Part shown: piece by piece, positions 1-7,850 of the stretch | Layout: each line of letters opens with the position of its first letter | How positions within the stretch are numbered: the first letter of the stretch is position 1 | NCBI GenBank assembly: GCA_965652145.1 | Contig: CBFGTV010000004.1 | Span: 24,296-88,295 of the forward strand | Source: CBFGTV01 sp965652145 | GTDB taxonomy: Bacteria > Bacillota > Clostridia > Peptostreptococcales > Natronincolaceae | Length of the DNA: 64,000 nucleotides | Direction: 5' to 3' | The notes under the pieces: generated by a model | What the model saw: only the letters and a program-made list of their open reading frames with translations | What the model was told of the DNA's origin: nothing | Databases searched by the model: none | Position numbers and translations under genes: made by a program

Positions 1-383
1 AATTAAAGCTGATTACAGCCTATTTAAAAAGTAAAATCATCGAAATCCCTGCGGTCCTTCTGGGCCAACATGAAGGTCTGTATGGCCAGGTCTTTACCAT
101 CCGGGCCGACTCTCCCAGAAGGCTGATGCGGCTTCAAGAATCCAGAGAGTATGCAACCATGGGCCCGGGCCAGGAGCCCGACAATTGTATTCACAGATTA
201 AGGGGGCATATTACAATGGATAACATTGGCTATCAACGGTATTCCGGAGAAATTCAAATACTGAGGGAAAATTTGCCTCAGGATGATCGGGTGAATGTAA
301 TCGGTTCGGTAGTGCCAGATTATTTACCCATTCTGGATTGTATCAACAATACGCAGCAAATTAGATTGATTTATCCATTATAA
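1..383 (+). CDS. mupG: 6-phospho-N-acetylmuramidase, MupG family (DUF871), C-terminal part
   Basis: The reading frame is open from the left edge (first full codon at 3) to TAA at 383, so only about 126 C-terminal residues are present. The signature of the MupG/DUF871 C-terminal domain is visible: 'RLRGHITMDNIGYQRYSGE' followed by 'LPQDDRVNVIGSVV' and a 'LDCINNTQQIRLIYPL' tail. In Staphylococcus, MupG cleaves MurNAc-6-phosphate-GlcNAc inside the cell during peptidoglycan recycling. The genes downstream (PTS, nagB, nagA) fit that role. The catalytic TIM-barrel half lies outside the window, so activity cannot be judged. The family call rests on motif memory and the operon context. Confidence 0.75.
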   Translation, partial: LKLITAYLKSKIIEIPAVLLGQHEGLYGQVFTIRADSPRRLMRLQESREYATMGPGQEPDNCIHRLRGHITMDNIGYQRYSGEIQILRENLPQDDRVNVIGSVVPDYLPILDCINNTQQIRLIYPL

Positions 384-448
384 GGAAGTCAGCATATATT
401 TTTCTAATTTGATATAGATTATTAAAGCAAAGGAAAAAATCAGAGCTG

Positions 449-575
449 GTACCCCGTCACAGTTAAAACTAAAGTGGTTCCCTGGTGACATTTTCAGATT
501 TATGCGATGAAAGGATAACGTAGCTATATGGAAATGTAACCAGGGAAAACCTGAAATTTAATTGTCATGGGGTAC
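449..575 (+). other. Large nested hairpin in the leader of the PTS genes
   Basis: Two nested stems lie in the 237-base gap between mupG and the IIB gene. The outer arms 449-467 and 557-575 pair at 18 of 19 positions. The inner arms 478-496 and 529-547 pair at 18 of 19 positions. An asymmetric internal loop separates them and the apical loop is about 32 bases. Three of the pairs are G-U in the plus-strand RNA and would be A-C mismatches in the opposite RNA, which favours a plus-strand transcript. No poly-T follows, so it is not an ordinary terminator. It could be a processing, stability or regulatory element for the PTS mRNA. It does not match a riboswitch I recognise. Confidence 0.7.
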
Positions 576-620
576 GATAGCTATGAGGGAAGCGATAATC
601 TATTGTAGAGGAGGAAGAAT

Positions 621-932
621 ATGCTTAAGGTGTTATTAGTTTGCTCGGGAGGGATGTCAAGCGCCATTGTAGTAAAAGCAATCGAAGGGGAATGTGAAAA
701 ACAAGGGATAAAGGCCCAGGTTCGGGCTGTGGGTACAGGTGAATTTGAAGAATTAATTCAGGAAGGCCCATGGGATATAGCCCTTGTCGCCCCCCAGGTA
801 AGACATCGTATGGCAGTTTTTGAAGCAGCAGCAAAGGAGGCAAAGGTACCGATTACTCTAATTATTCCCCAGGCATATACTCCATTAGGTGGGCCCATGC
901 TGTTACGTCAAATTCAAGATTTGATCAGGTAA
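621..932 (+). CDS. PTS lactose/cellobiose-family IIB component
   Basis: A 103-residue single-domain IIB protein, the normal length for the Lac family. The phosphocysteine loop is at the N-terminus ('LLVCSGGMSS', Cys8), and the pattern is that of CelA/ChbB IIB proteins. It receives phosphate from IIA and passes it to the sugar carried by IIC, in the cytoplasm at the membrane. ATG 621 is preceded by a strong GAGGAGGAA site. It starts a PTS set whose IIC gene follows after 12 bases. The substrate cannot be read from the sequence. The neighbours mupG, nagA and nagB suggest an amino sugar, perhaps a MurNAc- or GlcNAc-containing disaccharide. Confidence 0.9.
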   Translation: MLKVLLVCSGGMSSAIVVKAIEGECEKQGIKAQVRAVGTGEFEELIQEGPWDIALVAPQVRHRMAVFEAAAKEAKVPITLIIPQAYTPLGGPMLLRQIQDLIR

Positions 933-944
933 GGGGGAAAAAAA

Positions 945-2210
945 TTGAATCGATTTTTTGAAGTGGTAGAGAAATATCTAATGCCTCCAATGACAAAGCT
1001 TTCTGAGCAAAGACACCTAAGGGCCATTCGGGATGGAATCATTTCCACCATGGCTTTGATTATTATTGGCAGCTTCTTTATGGTAATTGCCTTTCCACCT
1101 ATTCCAGCCCTGGCTGAAAAGGTAAGCCCCCATGTAGGAAAAATATTAATTCCCTTCAGACTGACTGTAGGCCTGATGGCTTTGTATGCCTCCTATGGTA
1201 TTGGCTATAGCCTGGCTAAATCCTATAAGCTAGACGGAGTATCAGGGGGAGTATTGTCTCTTGCGGCCTTCATATTAACCATGGTTCCTGAAAATATAGA
1301 GGGCCATGGGTTTATGCTTCCCATGGCCAATACAGGGGGAGCCGGCATGTTTGTAGCAATTATTATGGCGATTTTTGCAGTTGAGGTTTTGAGGTTTTTG
1401 CAGAAACGGAAAATTATGTTTAAGATGCCCCAAGGGGTACCCGATTCAGTGGCCAGATCCTTTGAGGCCTTGATTCCTGCCACAGTGATTATTACAATTA
1501 TTTGGGTTGTAAGGCATATGCTGGGCTTTGATATTCAAAGCTTTATTATGACCCTTTTTGCCCCCCTGGTCAGGGCAGGGAATTCACCATTGGGCATATT
1601 AATACCGATCATTCTGATTACCCTTTTATGGTCTGCCGGTATCCATGGAGTTTCTGTGGTGGGGGCTGTGGCCAGACCCATTTGGTTAACTCTTTTTGAT
1701 CAAAACCTACAGGCTGTGGCCAATGGAGCGGCCATTCCCAATATTGCACCTGAGCCATTTTTTCAGTGGTTTATATGGATTGGAGGTTCGGGAGCAACCC
1801 TATCACTGGTGTTTTTAATGCTGTTTTCACGGTCTGCCTATCTAAAAAAGATCGGCAGGGCATCCTTAATACCAGGTATTTGTAATATTAATGAGCCAGT
1901 TATTTTTGGCGCTCCGATTATGCTTAATCCCATTTTGGCCATTCCCTTTATTATAGGCCCCATCTTAACAGGGCTACTAACCTATGGAGCTATGGCCCTG
2001 AATCTGGTGACTCGACCCTATATACAGCCTCCTTGGACCCTGCCGGCCCCCATTGGAGCCTATTTGGCCACAGGAGGAGATTGGAAGGCGCCGGTATTGG
2101 TTTTAATTAATATCATCATTACCATGGTAATCTATTATCCATTCTTTAAATCCTATGAAAAGAAAATGCTGATTGAGGAAAGGAATGAAACTGTTAAAAT
2201 AGGTTCATAG
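945..2210 (+). CDS. PTS lactose/cellobiose-family IIC permease
   Basis: A 421-residue integral membrane permease of the CelB/ChbC type with about ten hydrophobic segments. Recognisable family stretches are 'LWSAGIHGVSVVGAVARPIW' near residue 225 and 'PGICNINEPVIFGAPIMLNP' near 310; the conserved NEP residues lie at the sugar-binding site of this family. It translocates the sugar and, with IIB, phosphorylates it. The start is TTG 945 with AAGGGGGA just upstream. It is co-transcribed with the IIB gene 12 bases ahead. The IIA gene follows after 142 bases containing a hairpin. Specificity is inferred only from the operon. Confidence 0.92.
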   Translation: MNRFFEVVEKYLMPPMTKLSEQRHLRAIRDGIISTMALIIIGSFFMVIAFPPIPALAEKVSPHVGKILIPFRLTVGLMALYASYGIGYSLAKSYKLDGVSGGVLSLAAFILTMVPENIEGHGFMLPMANTGGAGMFVAIIMAIFAVEVLRFLQKRKIMFKMPQGVPDSVARSFEALIPATVIITIIWVVRHMLGFDIQSFIMTLFAPLVRAGNSPLGILIPIILITLLWSAGIHGVSVVGAVARPIWLTLFDQNLQAVANGAAIPNIAPEPFFQWFIWIGGSGATLSLVFLMLFSRSAYLKKIGRASLIPGICNINEPVIFGAPIMLNPILAIPFIIGPILTGLLTYGAMALNLVTRPYIQPPWTLPAPIGAYLATGGDWKAPVLVLINIIITMVIYYPFFKSYEKKMLIEERNETVKIGS

Positions 2211-2221
2211 CCATACCCAGG

Positions 2222-2247
2222 GAAGCACCAGCTGATACTGGTGCTTC
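2222..2247 (+). other. Hairpin between IIC and IIA genes
   Basis: A perfect 10-bp stem (2222-2231 with 2238-2247) closes a 6-base loop 11 bases after the IIC stop. The downstream sequence is not T-rich, so it is probably an mRNA stabiliser or attenuator that sets the IIC/IIA ratio rather than a full terminator. Confidence 0.6.
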
Positions 2248-2352
2248 ATTCTAATGGGAGGCAGCCTTAGCTTTCTGAAAAAACATGATATTGAGATAAG
2301 GAGACCACTTTGATAGAATGGGTAGGGGAAGCAAAAAAAGGGGGATTGGGAG

Positions 2353-2676
2353 ATGGTTAATGAGGAGGTCATTTTTGAAATTATTTTACATGGTGGTAAT
2401 GCTAGGGCAGATGCCTATGAGGCTTTAAAGGCGGCTCAAGAAGGAGACTTTGAAAGGGCAAAAACACTTTTGAAACGGTCAGAGAAGGAAATTGGCATTG
2501 CTCACCGGGCCCAAAGTGAATTGATTCAACAGGAGGCCAAGGGACCGGGTACTACCATGACCATGTTAATGGTTCATGCCCAGGATCACCTAATGACAGC
2601 CATTGCAGAGAAGGGTTTGATTGAAAATATGATTGATTTATATCAACGGATTAACCGGCTGGAACAAAAGGTGTAA
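2353..2676 (+). CDS. PTS lactose/cellobiose-family IIA component
   Basis: A 107-residue IIA(Lac) protein. The active-site helix reads 'LMVHAQDHLM', with His75 as the expected phosphohistidine and Asp78 as the metal-coordinating Asp of the trimer. The N-terminal 'HGGNARADAYEAL' stretch is typical of the family. It takes phosphate from HPr and donates it to the separate IIB protein. ATG 2353 follows a purine-rich GGGGATTGGGAG site. In-frame stops at 2311 and 2314 exclude a longer form. The gene lies 65 bases before nagB in the same direction. Confidence 0.92.
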   Translation: MVNEEVIFEIILHGGNARADAYEALKAAQEGDFERAKTLLKRSEKEIGIAHRAQSELIQQEAKGPGTTMTMLMVHAQDHLMTAIAEKGLIENMIDLYQRINRLEQKV

Positions 2677-2741
2677 TGCAAGGGGGATTAGACTTAACAA
2701 ATCATATAATGATTTTAAAATAAACACAGGAAAAGGATGGG

Positions 2742-3476
2742 ATGAGGATGAGAATCTACATTGAAGAAAACTATGAGAAGATGAGTAAAAAGGCGGCCTT
2801 AATTGTAGCCAGTCAAATTATTTTGAATCCTAAGAGTGTTCTTGGCCTGGCTACGGGCACCACCACCATCGGTATGTATCAGGAGCTGGTGGAAATGTAC
2901 CAAAGGGGAGAGCTTGATTTCTCAGAGGTAACCACCTTTAATTTGGATGAATACTATGGCCTGGGCCAGGATAATCAGCAAAGCTATTACGCATACATGA
3001 TTGAAAATTTGTTCCGACATATTAATGTGTCGAGGGAACATATTCATATACCCAATGGAATGGCTGCCAATGTTGTTCAGGAGTGCTTGGCCTATGAAGA
3101 AAAAATAAGGATGGCCGGAGGAATTGATTTGCAGGTTTTGGGAATTGGGGCCAATGGTCATATCGGCTTTAATGAACCGGCGGATAAGCTCAACGTCAGA
3201 ACCCACCTGGTGGATCTTTCAGAAAAGACTATTCAAGACAACAGCCGATTCTTTGATACTCCTGATCAGGTTCCAAGACAGGCCCTTTCTGTGGGGATAG
3301 CCACAATTATGAAGGCTAAGCAAATTGTTCTATTGGCCAGCGGGAAAAACAAGGCAGAGGCCATCAGGGAAATGACCAGCGGCTATGTCAATACCCAGGT
3401 ACCTGCCTCAATTTTACAGACCCACTCCAATGTAAGCCTCATTATTGATGAAGAAGCGGCTTCATTAATTAAATAG
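2742..3476 (+). CDS. nagB: Glucosamine-6-phosphate deaminase NagB
   Basis: A 244-residue sugar isomerase of normal length that converts glucosamine-6-phosphate to fructose-6-phosphate and ammonia. 'GLATGTTT' (phosphate loop), 'FNLDEYYGL' with the catalytic Asp, and 'GIGANGHIGFNEP' with the Asp/His/Glu relay region are all present. Two starts are possible, ATG 2742 and ATG 2748; comparison with other NagB proteins, which begin close to the first strand, slightly favours 2748, but the site AAAGG is better spaced for 2742. It sits before nagA, so the product of NagA is consumed by the next-door enzyme. Confidence 0.95.
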   Translation: MRMRIYIEENYEKMSKKAALIVASQIILNPKSVLGLATGTTTIGMYQELVEMYQRGELDFSEVTTFNLDEYYGLGQDNQQSYYAYMIENLFRHINVSREHIHIPNGMAANVVQECLAYEEKIRMAGGIDLQVLGIGANGHIGFNEPADKLNVRTHLVDLSEKTIQDNSRFFDTPDQVPRQALSVGIATIMKAKQIVLLASGKNKAEAIREMTSGYVNTQVPASILQTHSNVSLIIDEEAASLIK

Positions 3477-3540
3477 GGGTCTTAAGGAGAACGGAATCTT
3501 CATTTGAAGTCTTAAAATGGTCTGTAGGGAGGGAAATAAC

Positions 3541-4686
3541 ATGATTGCGATCAAAAATGGAAAGATTATATTGGAGGATGGAATTGTTGACAATCAAGTA
3601 CTGCTGTTTAATGAAAAGGTTGTTGACTTGATTGATTATAAGGAGCTAAAAAGCTATGGGCCTTGGCAGGTGGTTGATGCGGGGGGGCAATATGTCTCTC
3701 CCGGCTTTATTGATATTCACCTGCATGGTTCCGGGGGCTGCGATACCATGGACGGTAGCCTGGAAGCCCTGCAAACCATCAGTGAAACCATCATTAGAAA
3801 TGGAACAACAGGCTTTTTACCCACCACCATGACCATGGAACTGGAATTAATTCATAGGGCTTTAGCTGTAATTAGGGAGGCCATGAACACAGAGATGAGG
3901 GGGGCCCAGGTACTGGGGGCCCATATGGAGGGCCCCTTTATTAACAAAGCCTATAAGGGGGCCCAAAATCCAGGGCATATCATTTCACCAAATAAAGACT
4001 ATCTACAGGATTACTTGGATGTGATCAGGGTGATCACCCTGGCTCCCGAAGTGGAGGGAGGAAGAAGGTTTTTAGAGGAAATGAGCCAAAATCCAGAAAT
4101 TATTCTGTCGATTGGTCATAGTAAAGCCACCTATACAGAAGCGATGGAGGCTATTGAAAAGGGAATTCGTCATGCCACTCATCTTTTTAACGCCATGACC
4201 CCCCTACACCATCGAGATCCTGGTGTGGTTGGGGCTGTCTTTAATAGTCAGATCACCTGCGAGCTAATTGCCGATCAAATCCATGTACATCCTGACCTGT
4301 TCAGACTGATTTACCAAATTAAGGGGAAAGAAAATCTAATCTTAATAACTGATGCCATACGGGCCGGTTGTATGAAGGATGGCATCTATGACTTAGGCGG
4401 TCAGGAGGTTACCGTTAGAGAGGGAAGTGCCAGGCTAGCCGACGGCAGCCTAGCCGGCAGTTTATTGACCTTAAATCAGGCAGTAAGGAATTTTGCCCAG
4501 GCAACGGAACTTCCCCTTCATGAGGTGATCCGGTTGGTATCCTTAAATCCCGCCAGGCTTATTGGCCTTTCCGATCAAAAAGGCTCAATTAAGAAGGGAA
4601 AGGATGCAGACCTGATTATATTCAATGATAAGATAGAAATTAATAGGGTTTTTGTAGGCGGAGTTGAAAGATTTTCGTTAAACTAG
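3541..4686 (+). CDS. nagA: N-acetylglucosamine-6-phosphate deacetylase NagA
   Basis: A 381-residue amidohydrolase that removes the acetyl group from GlcNAc-6-phosphate. Metal-site motifs are in order: 'DIHLHGSGG' near residue 60, 'AHMEGPFIN' with the metal-binding Glu, 'SIGHSKAT', 'ATHLFNAMTPLHHRDPG' and 'ITDAIRAG' with the catalytic Asp. ATG 3541 is chosen because GGGAGGG ends 7 bases upstream; an in-frame ATG at 3517 lacks such a site. Last gene of the salvage operon: a terminator-like hairpin begins 6 bases after its stop. Confidence 0.95.
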   Translation: MIAIKNGKIILEDGIVDNQVLLFNEKVVDLIDYKELKSYGPWQVVDAGGQYVSPGFIDIHLHGSGGCDTMDGSLEALQTISETIIRNGTTGFLPTTMTMELELIHRALAVIREAMNTEMRGAQVLGAHMEGPFINKAYKGAQNPGHIISPNKDYLQDYLDVIRVITLAPEVEGGRRFLEEMSQNPEIILSIGHSKATYTEAMEAIEKGIRHATHLFNAMTPLHHRDPGVVGAVFNSQITCELIADQIHVHPDLFRLIYQIKGKENLILITDAIRAGCMKDGIYDLGGQEVTVREGSARLADGSLAGSLLTLNQAVRNFAQATELPLHEVIRLVSLNPARLIGLSDQKGSIKKGKDADLIIFNDKIEINRVFVGGVERFSLN

Positions 4687-4692
4687 ATCTTC

Positions 4693-4736
4693 AAGGGTCA
4701 CTGGATAAAATTTATGCCGGTGGCCCTTTATCTTTT
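4693..4736 (+). terminator. Terminator after nagA
   Basis: A 12-bp stem (4693-4704 with 4717-4728, two G-U pairs) is followed by TTATCTTTT. It ends the amino-sugar operon. Confidence 0.7.
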
Positions 4737-4765
4737 GGCAAACAGTAATTTACATCCTATATAAT
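4735..4765 (+). promoter_or_regulatory. Sigma-A promoter before the phosphatase gene
   Basis: TTGGCA at 4735-4740 and an overlapping TATATA/TATAAT at 4758-4765, giving a 17- or 19-base spacer. It lies just after the nagA terminator and 60 bases before the next start. Confidence 0.5.
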
Positions 4766-4824
4766 CTTTGGTAGCATGTATATATGAGAAATGTAAGCAA
4801 TAATAAATGACGGAGGAAATGAAT

Positions 4825-5427
4825 ATGAAAATATATTTAACAAGACACGGAGAAACGGAATGGAATCAAGCTAAAAAAATGCAGGGATGGAAAAATTCTA
4901 ATCTGACAGAAAAGGGGATTAACAATGCCAGGAGGCTTGGTGAGCATCTGAAGGAAGTTCACTTTGATCACATTTATAGCAGTCCCCTGGAAAGAACCCT
5001 AGAAACGGCCAAATATATACGAGGCTCTCGACCAATGGAAATTGAAGTGATAGAGGAACTGAAGGAAATGGGCTTTGGTGTTTGGGAAGGAATGGAGCGT
5101 TCTGTGATTGAGGAGAAGTACCCGGAGGAATACGATCATTTTTGGAATCATCCGGAACAATATACCCCCATAAACGGCGAGACCTTTGAATCGCTGTTTC
5201 AGCGGGTTAAAAAGGGCCTGAATAAGATTGTAGACAGAGGCGGAGACCAAGTATTGGTAGTGGCCCATGCCGTTGTCATTAAGGCAGTGTTTACTATTGT
5301 AAAGGAGCTTCCCCTGGAGGAATTCTGGCATCCCCCTTATATGCATGATACATGCTTATCGATTATTGAAGCGGCAAATGATGATTTGAGGTTTATATTA
5401 GAGGCCGATATATCTCATTTAGATTAA
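4825..5427 (+). CDS. Histidine phosphatase family protein (phosphoglycerate mutase-like)
   Basis: A 200-residue protein with the 2H phosphatase signature: 'LTRHGETEWN' at the N-terminus with the phospho-accepting His, the Arg in 'SSPLERTLETA', the Glu in 'ELKEMGFGVWEG', and the second His in 'VVAHAVVIKA'. Members include CobC and broad phosphatases, and the substrate is not predictable. The start is ATG 4825 because GGAGG (4812-4816) is 8 bases ahead; ATG 4807 would overlap that site. A paralogue lies at 44195-44827. The next gene begins 27 bases later with its own strong ribosome site. Confidence 0.85.
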   Translation: MKIYLTRHGETEWNQAKKMQGWKNSNLTEKGINNARRLGEHLKEVHFDHIYSSPLERTLETAKYIRGSRPMEIEVIEELKEMGFGVWEGMERSVIEEKYPEEYDHFWNHPEQYTPINGETFESLFQRVKKGLNKIVDRGGDQVLVVAHAVVIKAVFTIVKELPLEEFWHPPYMHDTCLSIIEAANDDLRFILEADISHLD

Positions 5428-5454
5428 CTACTCTACTATCTGGGAGGGATCCAT

Positions 5455-6051
5455 TTGATCATCTGGATTAATGGAGCCTTTGGAGCAGGAAAAACCCAAA
5501 GCGCCTATGGGCTCCATAAAAGATTACCCAATTCTTGTGTTTTTGACCCTGAAAATGCCGGCTTTTATCTACGCAAAAATCTTCCATCCAAAATCCAGGA
5601 AGGAGATTTTCAAAATTATAGAATGTGGCGGGAAATCAACTATAAAATGCTAAGCTATATTGAGTCCCAATATGATGGTGTTGTCATTGTTCCCATGACA
5701 CTGGTTAATCCTCAATATTTTAGTGAAATAGTAGGAAATTTAAGACAAAATGGTATTCCAGTCCATCACTTTACCCTTGCCGCCTCAAGGGAAACCCTTT
5801 TGAAAAGATTGAGAAGCAGGGGGGAAGGGGGCAATTCCTGGGCCGCCAAACAGATCGACCGATGCATAGAAGGACTTTCCGATGAACGGTTTAAGCAGCA
5901 TATTAAAACCGACGATATGACCCTTAATGAGGTAATAGAAGAAATTGCCGCCCAATCGGGGCTAAAGCTGCTGCCAGATACCAGGGGGCCTATAGGAAGG
6001 CTGTACGATCGAATTAGCACCCAAATCAGACATATTCGTTTTTTTAACTGA
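5455..6051 (+). CDS. tmrB: TmrB-like ATP-binding protein
   Basis: A 198-residue P-loop protein that closely follows Bacillus TmrB (tunicamycin resistance): Walker A 'INGAFGAGKTQSAYGLHKRL' at residues 5-24, then 'VFDPENAGF', 'VPMTLVNPQYF', 'HHFTLAASRETLLKRLRSRG', 'SWAAKQIDRC' and a 'PDTRGP' C-terminal motif. TmrB binds ATP and is thought to bind tunicamycin at the membrane. Start TTG 5455 with GGGAGGGA upstream. It is the second gene of the plus-strand cluster. Whether it gives drug resistance here is not known; the homologues are widespread and often have unknown roles. Confidence 0.85.
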   Translation: MIIWINGAFGAGKTQSAYGLHKRLPNSCVFDPENAGFYLRKNLPSKIQEGDFQNYRMWREINYKMLSYIESQYDGVVIVPMTLVNPQYFSEIVGNLRQNGIPVHHFTLAASRETLLKRLRSRGEGGNSWAAKQIDRCIEGLSDERFKQHIKTDDMTLNEVIEEIAAQSGLKLLPDTRGPIGRLYDRISTQIRHIRFFN

Positions 6052-6154
6052 AGGTAAGCTAGAAAGGTTCTTTGAAAAAGATAAGGGTTTTTAAAAAAAG
6101 TGAGGTTTCCCAAGGGGACAAATATTAATTAATAAGAATGGAGTGTAAGCAAGC

Positions 6155-6661
6155 ATGATTGTAGAAAAGGCCATCGAAGAAATGAAGTCTGTTTTTAAAG
6201 AGATTCCCTATGGTATAGATCACACCCTCAAGGTTCTGGAAAATGCAAGGCTAATTATGGCTGATGAATTAATTGATCAAGATCAGAGGCAGATCGTTGA
6301 ATTAGCGGCGGTGCTCCATGATATTGGTGCTGTTGAAGCGCAGCGAAAATATGGTTCCCTTGAAGGAAAATTTCAGGAGCAGGAGGGGCCTGGGGTGGCT
6401 AGGGAAATTTTGAATAAAATAGCATGTCCTCGGCGCCACTGGGAGCGAATCTGCTTTATTATTGGTCATCATCATACCCCAGCCAAAATTGACGGTATTG
6501 ATTTTCAAATATTATGGGAGGCTGATTTGCTGGAAAACCTAGCTGCTATGGATCTATACCAGGAGCAGGAGAAAATAAAGGAAATCATAGACAACAGCTT
6601 TCAAACCCAAAGGGGGACCTTACTTGCCAAGGAGCGGCTTCTGGTGAATTCGAATAAATGA
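6155..6661 (+). CDS. HD-domain phosphohydrolase
   Basis: A 168-residue protein with the metal-binding HD pattern: 'DHTLKVLENA' with the first His, 'AAVLHDIGAVE' with the HD pair, 'IIGHHHTP' and the last Asp in 'LWEADLLENL'. Such proteins hydrolyse phosphate esters of nucleotides, but the substrate cannot be inferred. ATG 6155 follows GGAGTG. It is 12 bases ahead of the DNA glycosylase gene and probably co-transcribed with it, which might hint at a nucleotide-related job; that is inference. Confidence 0.8.
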   Translation: MIVEKAIEEMKSVFKEIPYGIDHTLKVLENARLIMADELIDQDQRQIVELAAVLHDIGAVEAQRKYGSLEGKFQEQEGPGVAREILNKIACPRRHWERICFIIGHHHTPAKIDGIDFQILWEADLLENLAAMDLYQEQEKIKEIIDNSFQTQRGTLLAKERLLVNSNK

Positions 6662-6673
6662 GGGAAGGGTGGT

Positions 6674-7177
6674 ATGATTGTGACAAACATTCAAGGTCTT
6701 TCTCCCATTATCGGTGAAGGGGCCAGGGTGCTTATTTTGGGCTCCATGCCAAGCGCTGAATCCCTGCGATTAAATCAATATTATGGAAATCGTCGAAATC
6801 ATTTCTGGTCAATCATCTATTCTCTTTTCGATTTACCCCTGGAGAAAAGCTATGAAAAGCGTATTCAGTTCATTAAAGATAAGGAAATTGCCCTTTGGGA
6901 TGTCATTCATTCCTGTGAAAGGGTAGGCAGCTTGGATTCCAATATTAAAAATGCCATACCCAATGATTTTAAGCAGCTATTGACGAATAGAGGCATTAAG
7001 GCAGTATTTTTTAATGGAACAAAGGCTAAGCAGGTTTTTTTTAAGCACTTTAATCAAGACATGTTTCCAGGGATTCATTTTTTTCTGCTTCCCTCCTCTA
7101 GCCCCGTACCCGGAAAAAACATCAAGTCCCTTCAGGAAAAAATAGAAATTTGGAGACAAATTAGAAATTATGTATAG
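6674..7177 (+). CDS. DNA-deoxyinosine glycosylase (uracil-DNA glycosylase superfamily, HDG family)
   Basis: A 167-residue protein of the family 6 uracil-DNA glycosylase group. Typical motifs are 'LILGSMPSAESL' at residues 20-31, 'YYGNRRNHFW' (40-49), 'ALWDVIHSCERVGSLDSNI' and 'LPSSSPVPG' near the C-terminus. The family removes hypoxanthine, formed by adenine deamination, in base excision repair. ATG 6674 has GGAAGGGTGGT close upstream. It overlaps the leader of the next acetyltransferase gene. The narrow substrate within the superfamily is not certain. Confidence 0.85.
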   Translation: MIVTNIQGLSPIIGEGARVLILGSMPSAESLRLNQYYGNRRNHFWSIIYSLFDLPLEKSYEKRIQFIKDKEIALWDVIHSCERVGSLDSNIKNAIPNDFKQLLTNRGIKAVFFNGTKAKQVFFKHFNQDMFPGIHFFLLPSSSPVPGKNIKSLQEKIEIWRQIRNYV

Positions 7178-7211
7178 TCAAAACTTAAAGACCAGTAAGG
7201 AGGGCGTTAAA

Positions 7212-7754
7212 ATGTATACAGGAAACAGAGTAAGGCTAAGGGAATATAGAAAGGAGGATGCCCAAAGGGCTAAGTCTTACATTAATGATCCCGAGGTGAA
7301 AAGGCTTTTGGATAGCAGCGTGCCTTCTTTGAAAACCCTTCATGATGAGGAAAGATGGATTGCAGATATTTCTGAAAGCAAAGATCAATATCATTTTGCC
7401 ATTGAAACCCTGGCAGAGGAAAAATATATTGGGGGCTGCGGCATCAATAGCATTGACTGGAAAAACAGTGTGGCCCTGGTGGGAATTTTTATTGGTGATA
7501 GAAACTATTGGGGAAAGGGCTATGGCACCGATGCCATGGGCATATTAGTCAGGTTTATTTTTGAACAGATGAACCTGCATAAAATTAAGCTCACTGTATT
7601 TTCCTTTAATGAAAGGGCGATTAAAAGCTACGAAAAGCTAGGCTTTCAAAGGGAAGGTGCGTTAAGGCAGGAGCTTTTTCGAGATGGTCAATACCATGAT
7701 ATTCATATTATGGGTCTTTTAAGGGAGGAATATTACCAGGGAAAGGGTATTTAA
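7212..7754 (+). CDS. GNAT acetyltransferase, RimJ/RimL type
   Basis: A 180-residue acetyl-CoA-dependent N-acetyltransferase. The N-terminus 'NRVRLREYRKEDAQ' and the acetyl-CoA loop region 'GDRNYWGKGYGTDAMGILVRF' with the later 'KIKLTVFSFNERAIKSYEKL' are RimJ/L hallmarks. The start is ATG 7212 with AAGGAGGGCG 5 bases upstream; an earlier in-frame ATG at 7170 lies inside the glycosylase gene without a ribosome site. The substrate is unknown; relatives modify ribosomal proteins, antibiotics or small amines. Confidence 0.88.
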   Translation: MYTGNRVRLREYRKEDAQRAKSYINDPEVKRLLDSSVPSLKTLHDEERWIADISESKDQYHFAIETLAEEKYIGGCGINSIDWKNSVALVGIFIGDRNYWGKGYGTDAMGILVRFIFEQMNLHKIKLTVFSFNERAIKSYEKLGFQREGALRQELFRDGQYHDIHIMGLLREEYYQGKGI

Positions 7755-7805
7755 AAGGTGCGCCATGATCTTATAATGATTTGCCTAGATAGAGCCTATG
7801 TCCTT

Positions 7806-7814
7806 TGATATAAT
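7806..7814 (+). promoter_or_regulatory. Extended -10 promoter before the plsY-like gene
   Basis: TG-A-TATAAT at 7806-7814, 36 bases before the start codon. There is no good -35, which is usual for extended -10 promoters. Confidence 0.5.
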
Positions 7815-7850
7815 AAAACTATTATAATTTTTGAAAAGGAGTCGCTGTCT

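Noticed and set aside
506..521. cre-like (CcpA) site in the PTS leader
   Set aside because: The central CG and another conserved base are missing, giving at least three mismatches; it also lies in the apical loop of the hairpin.
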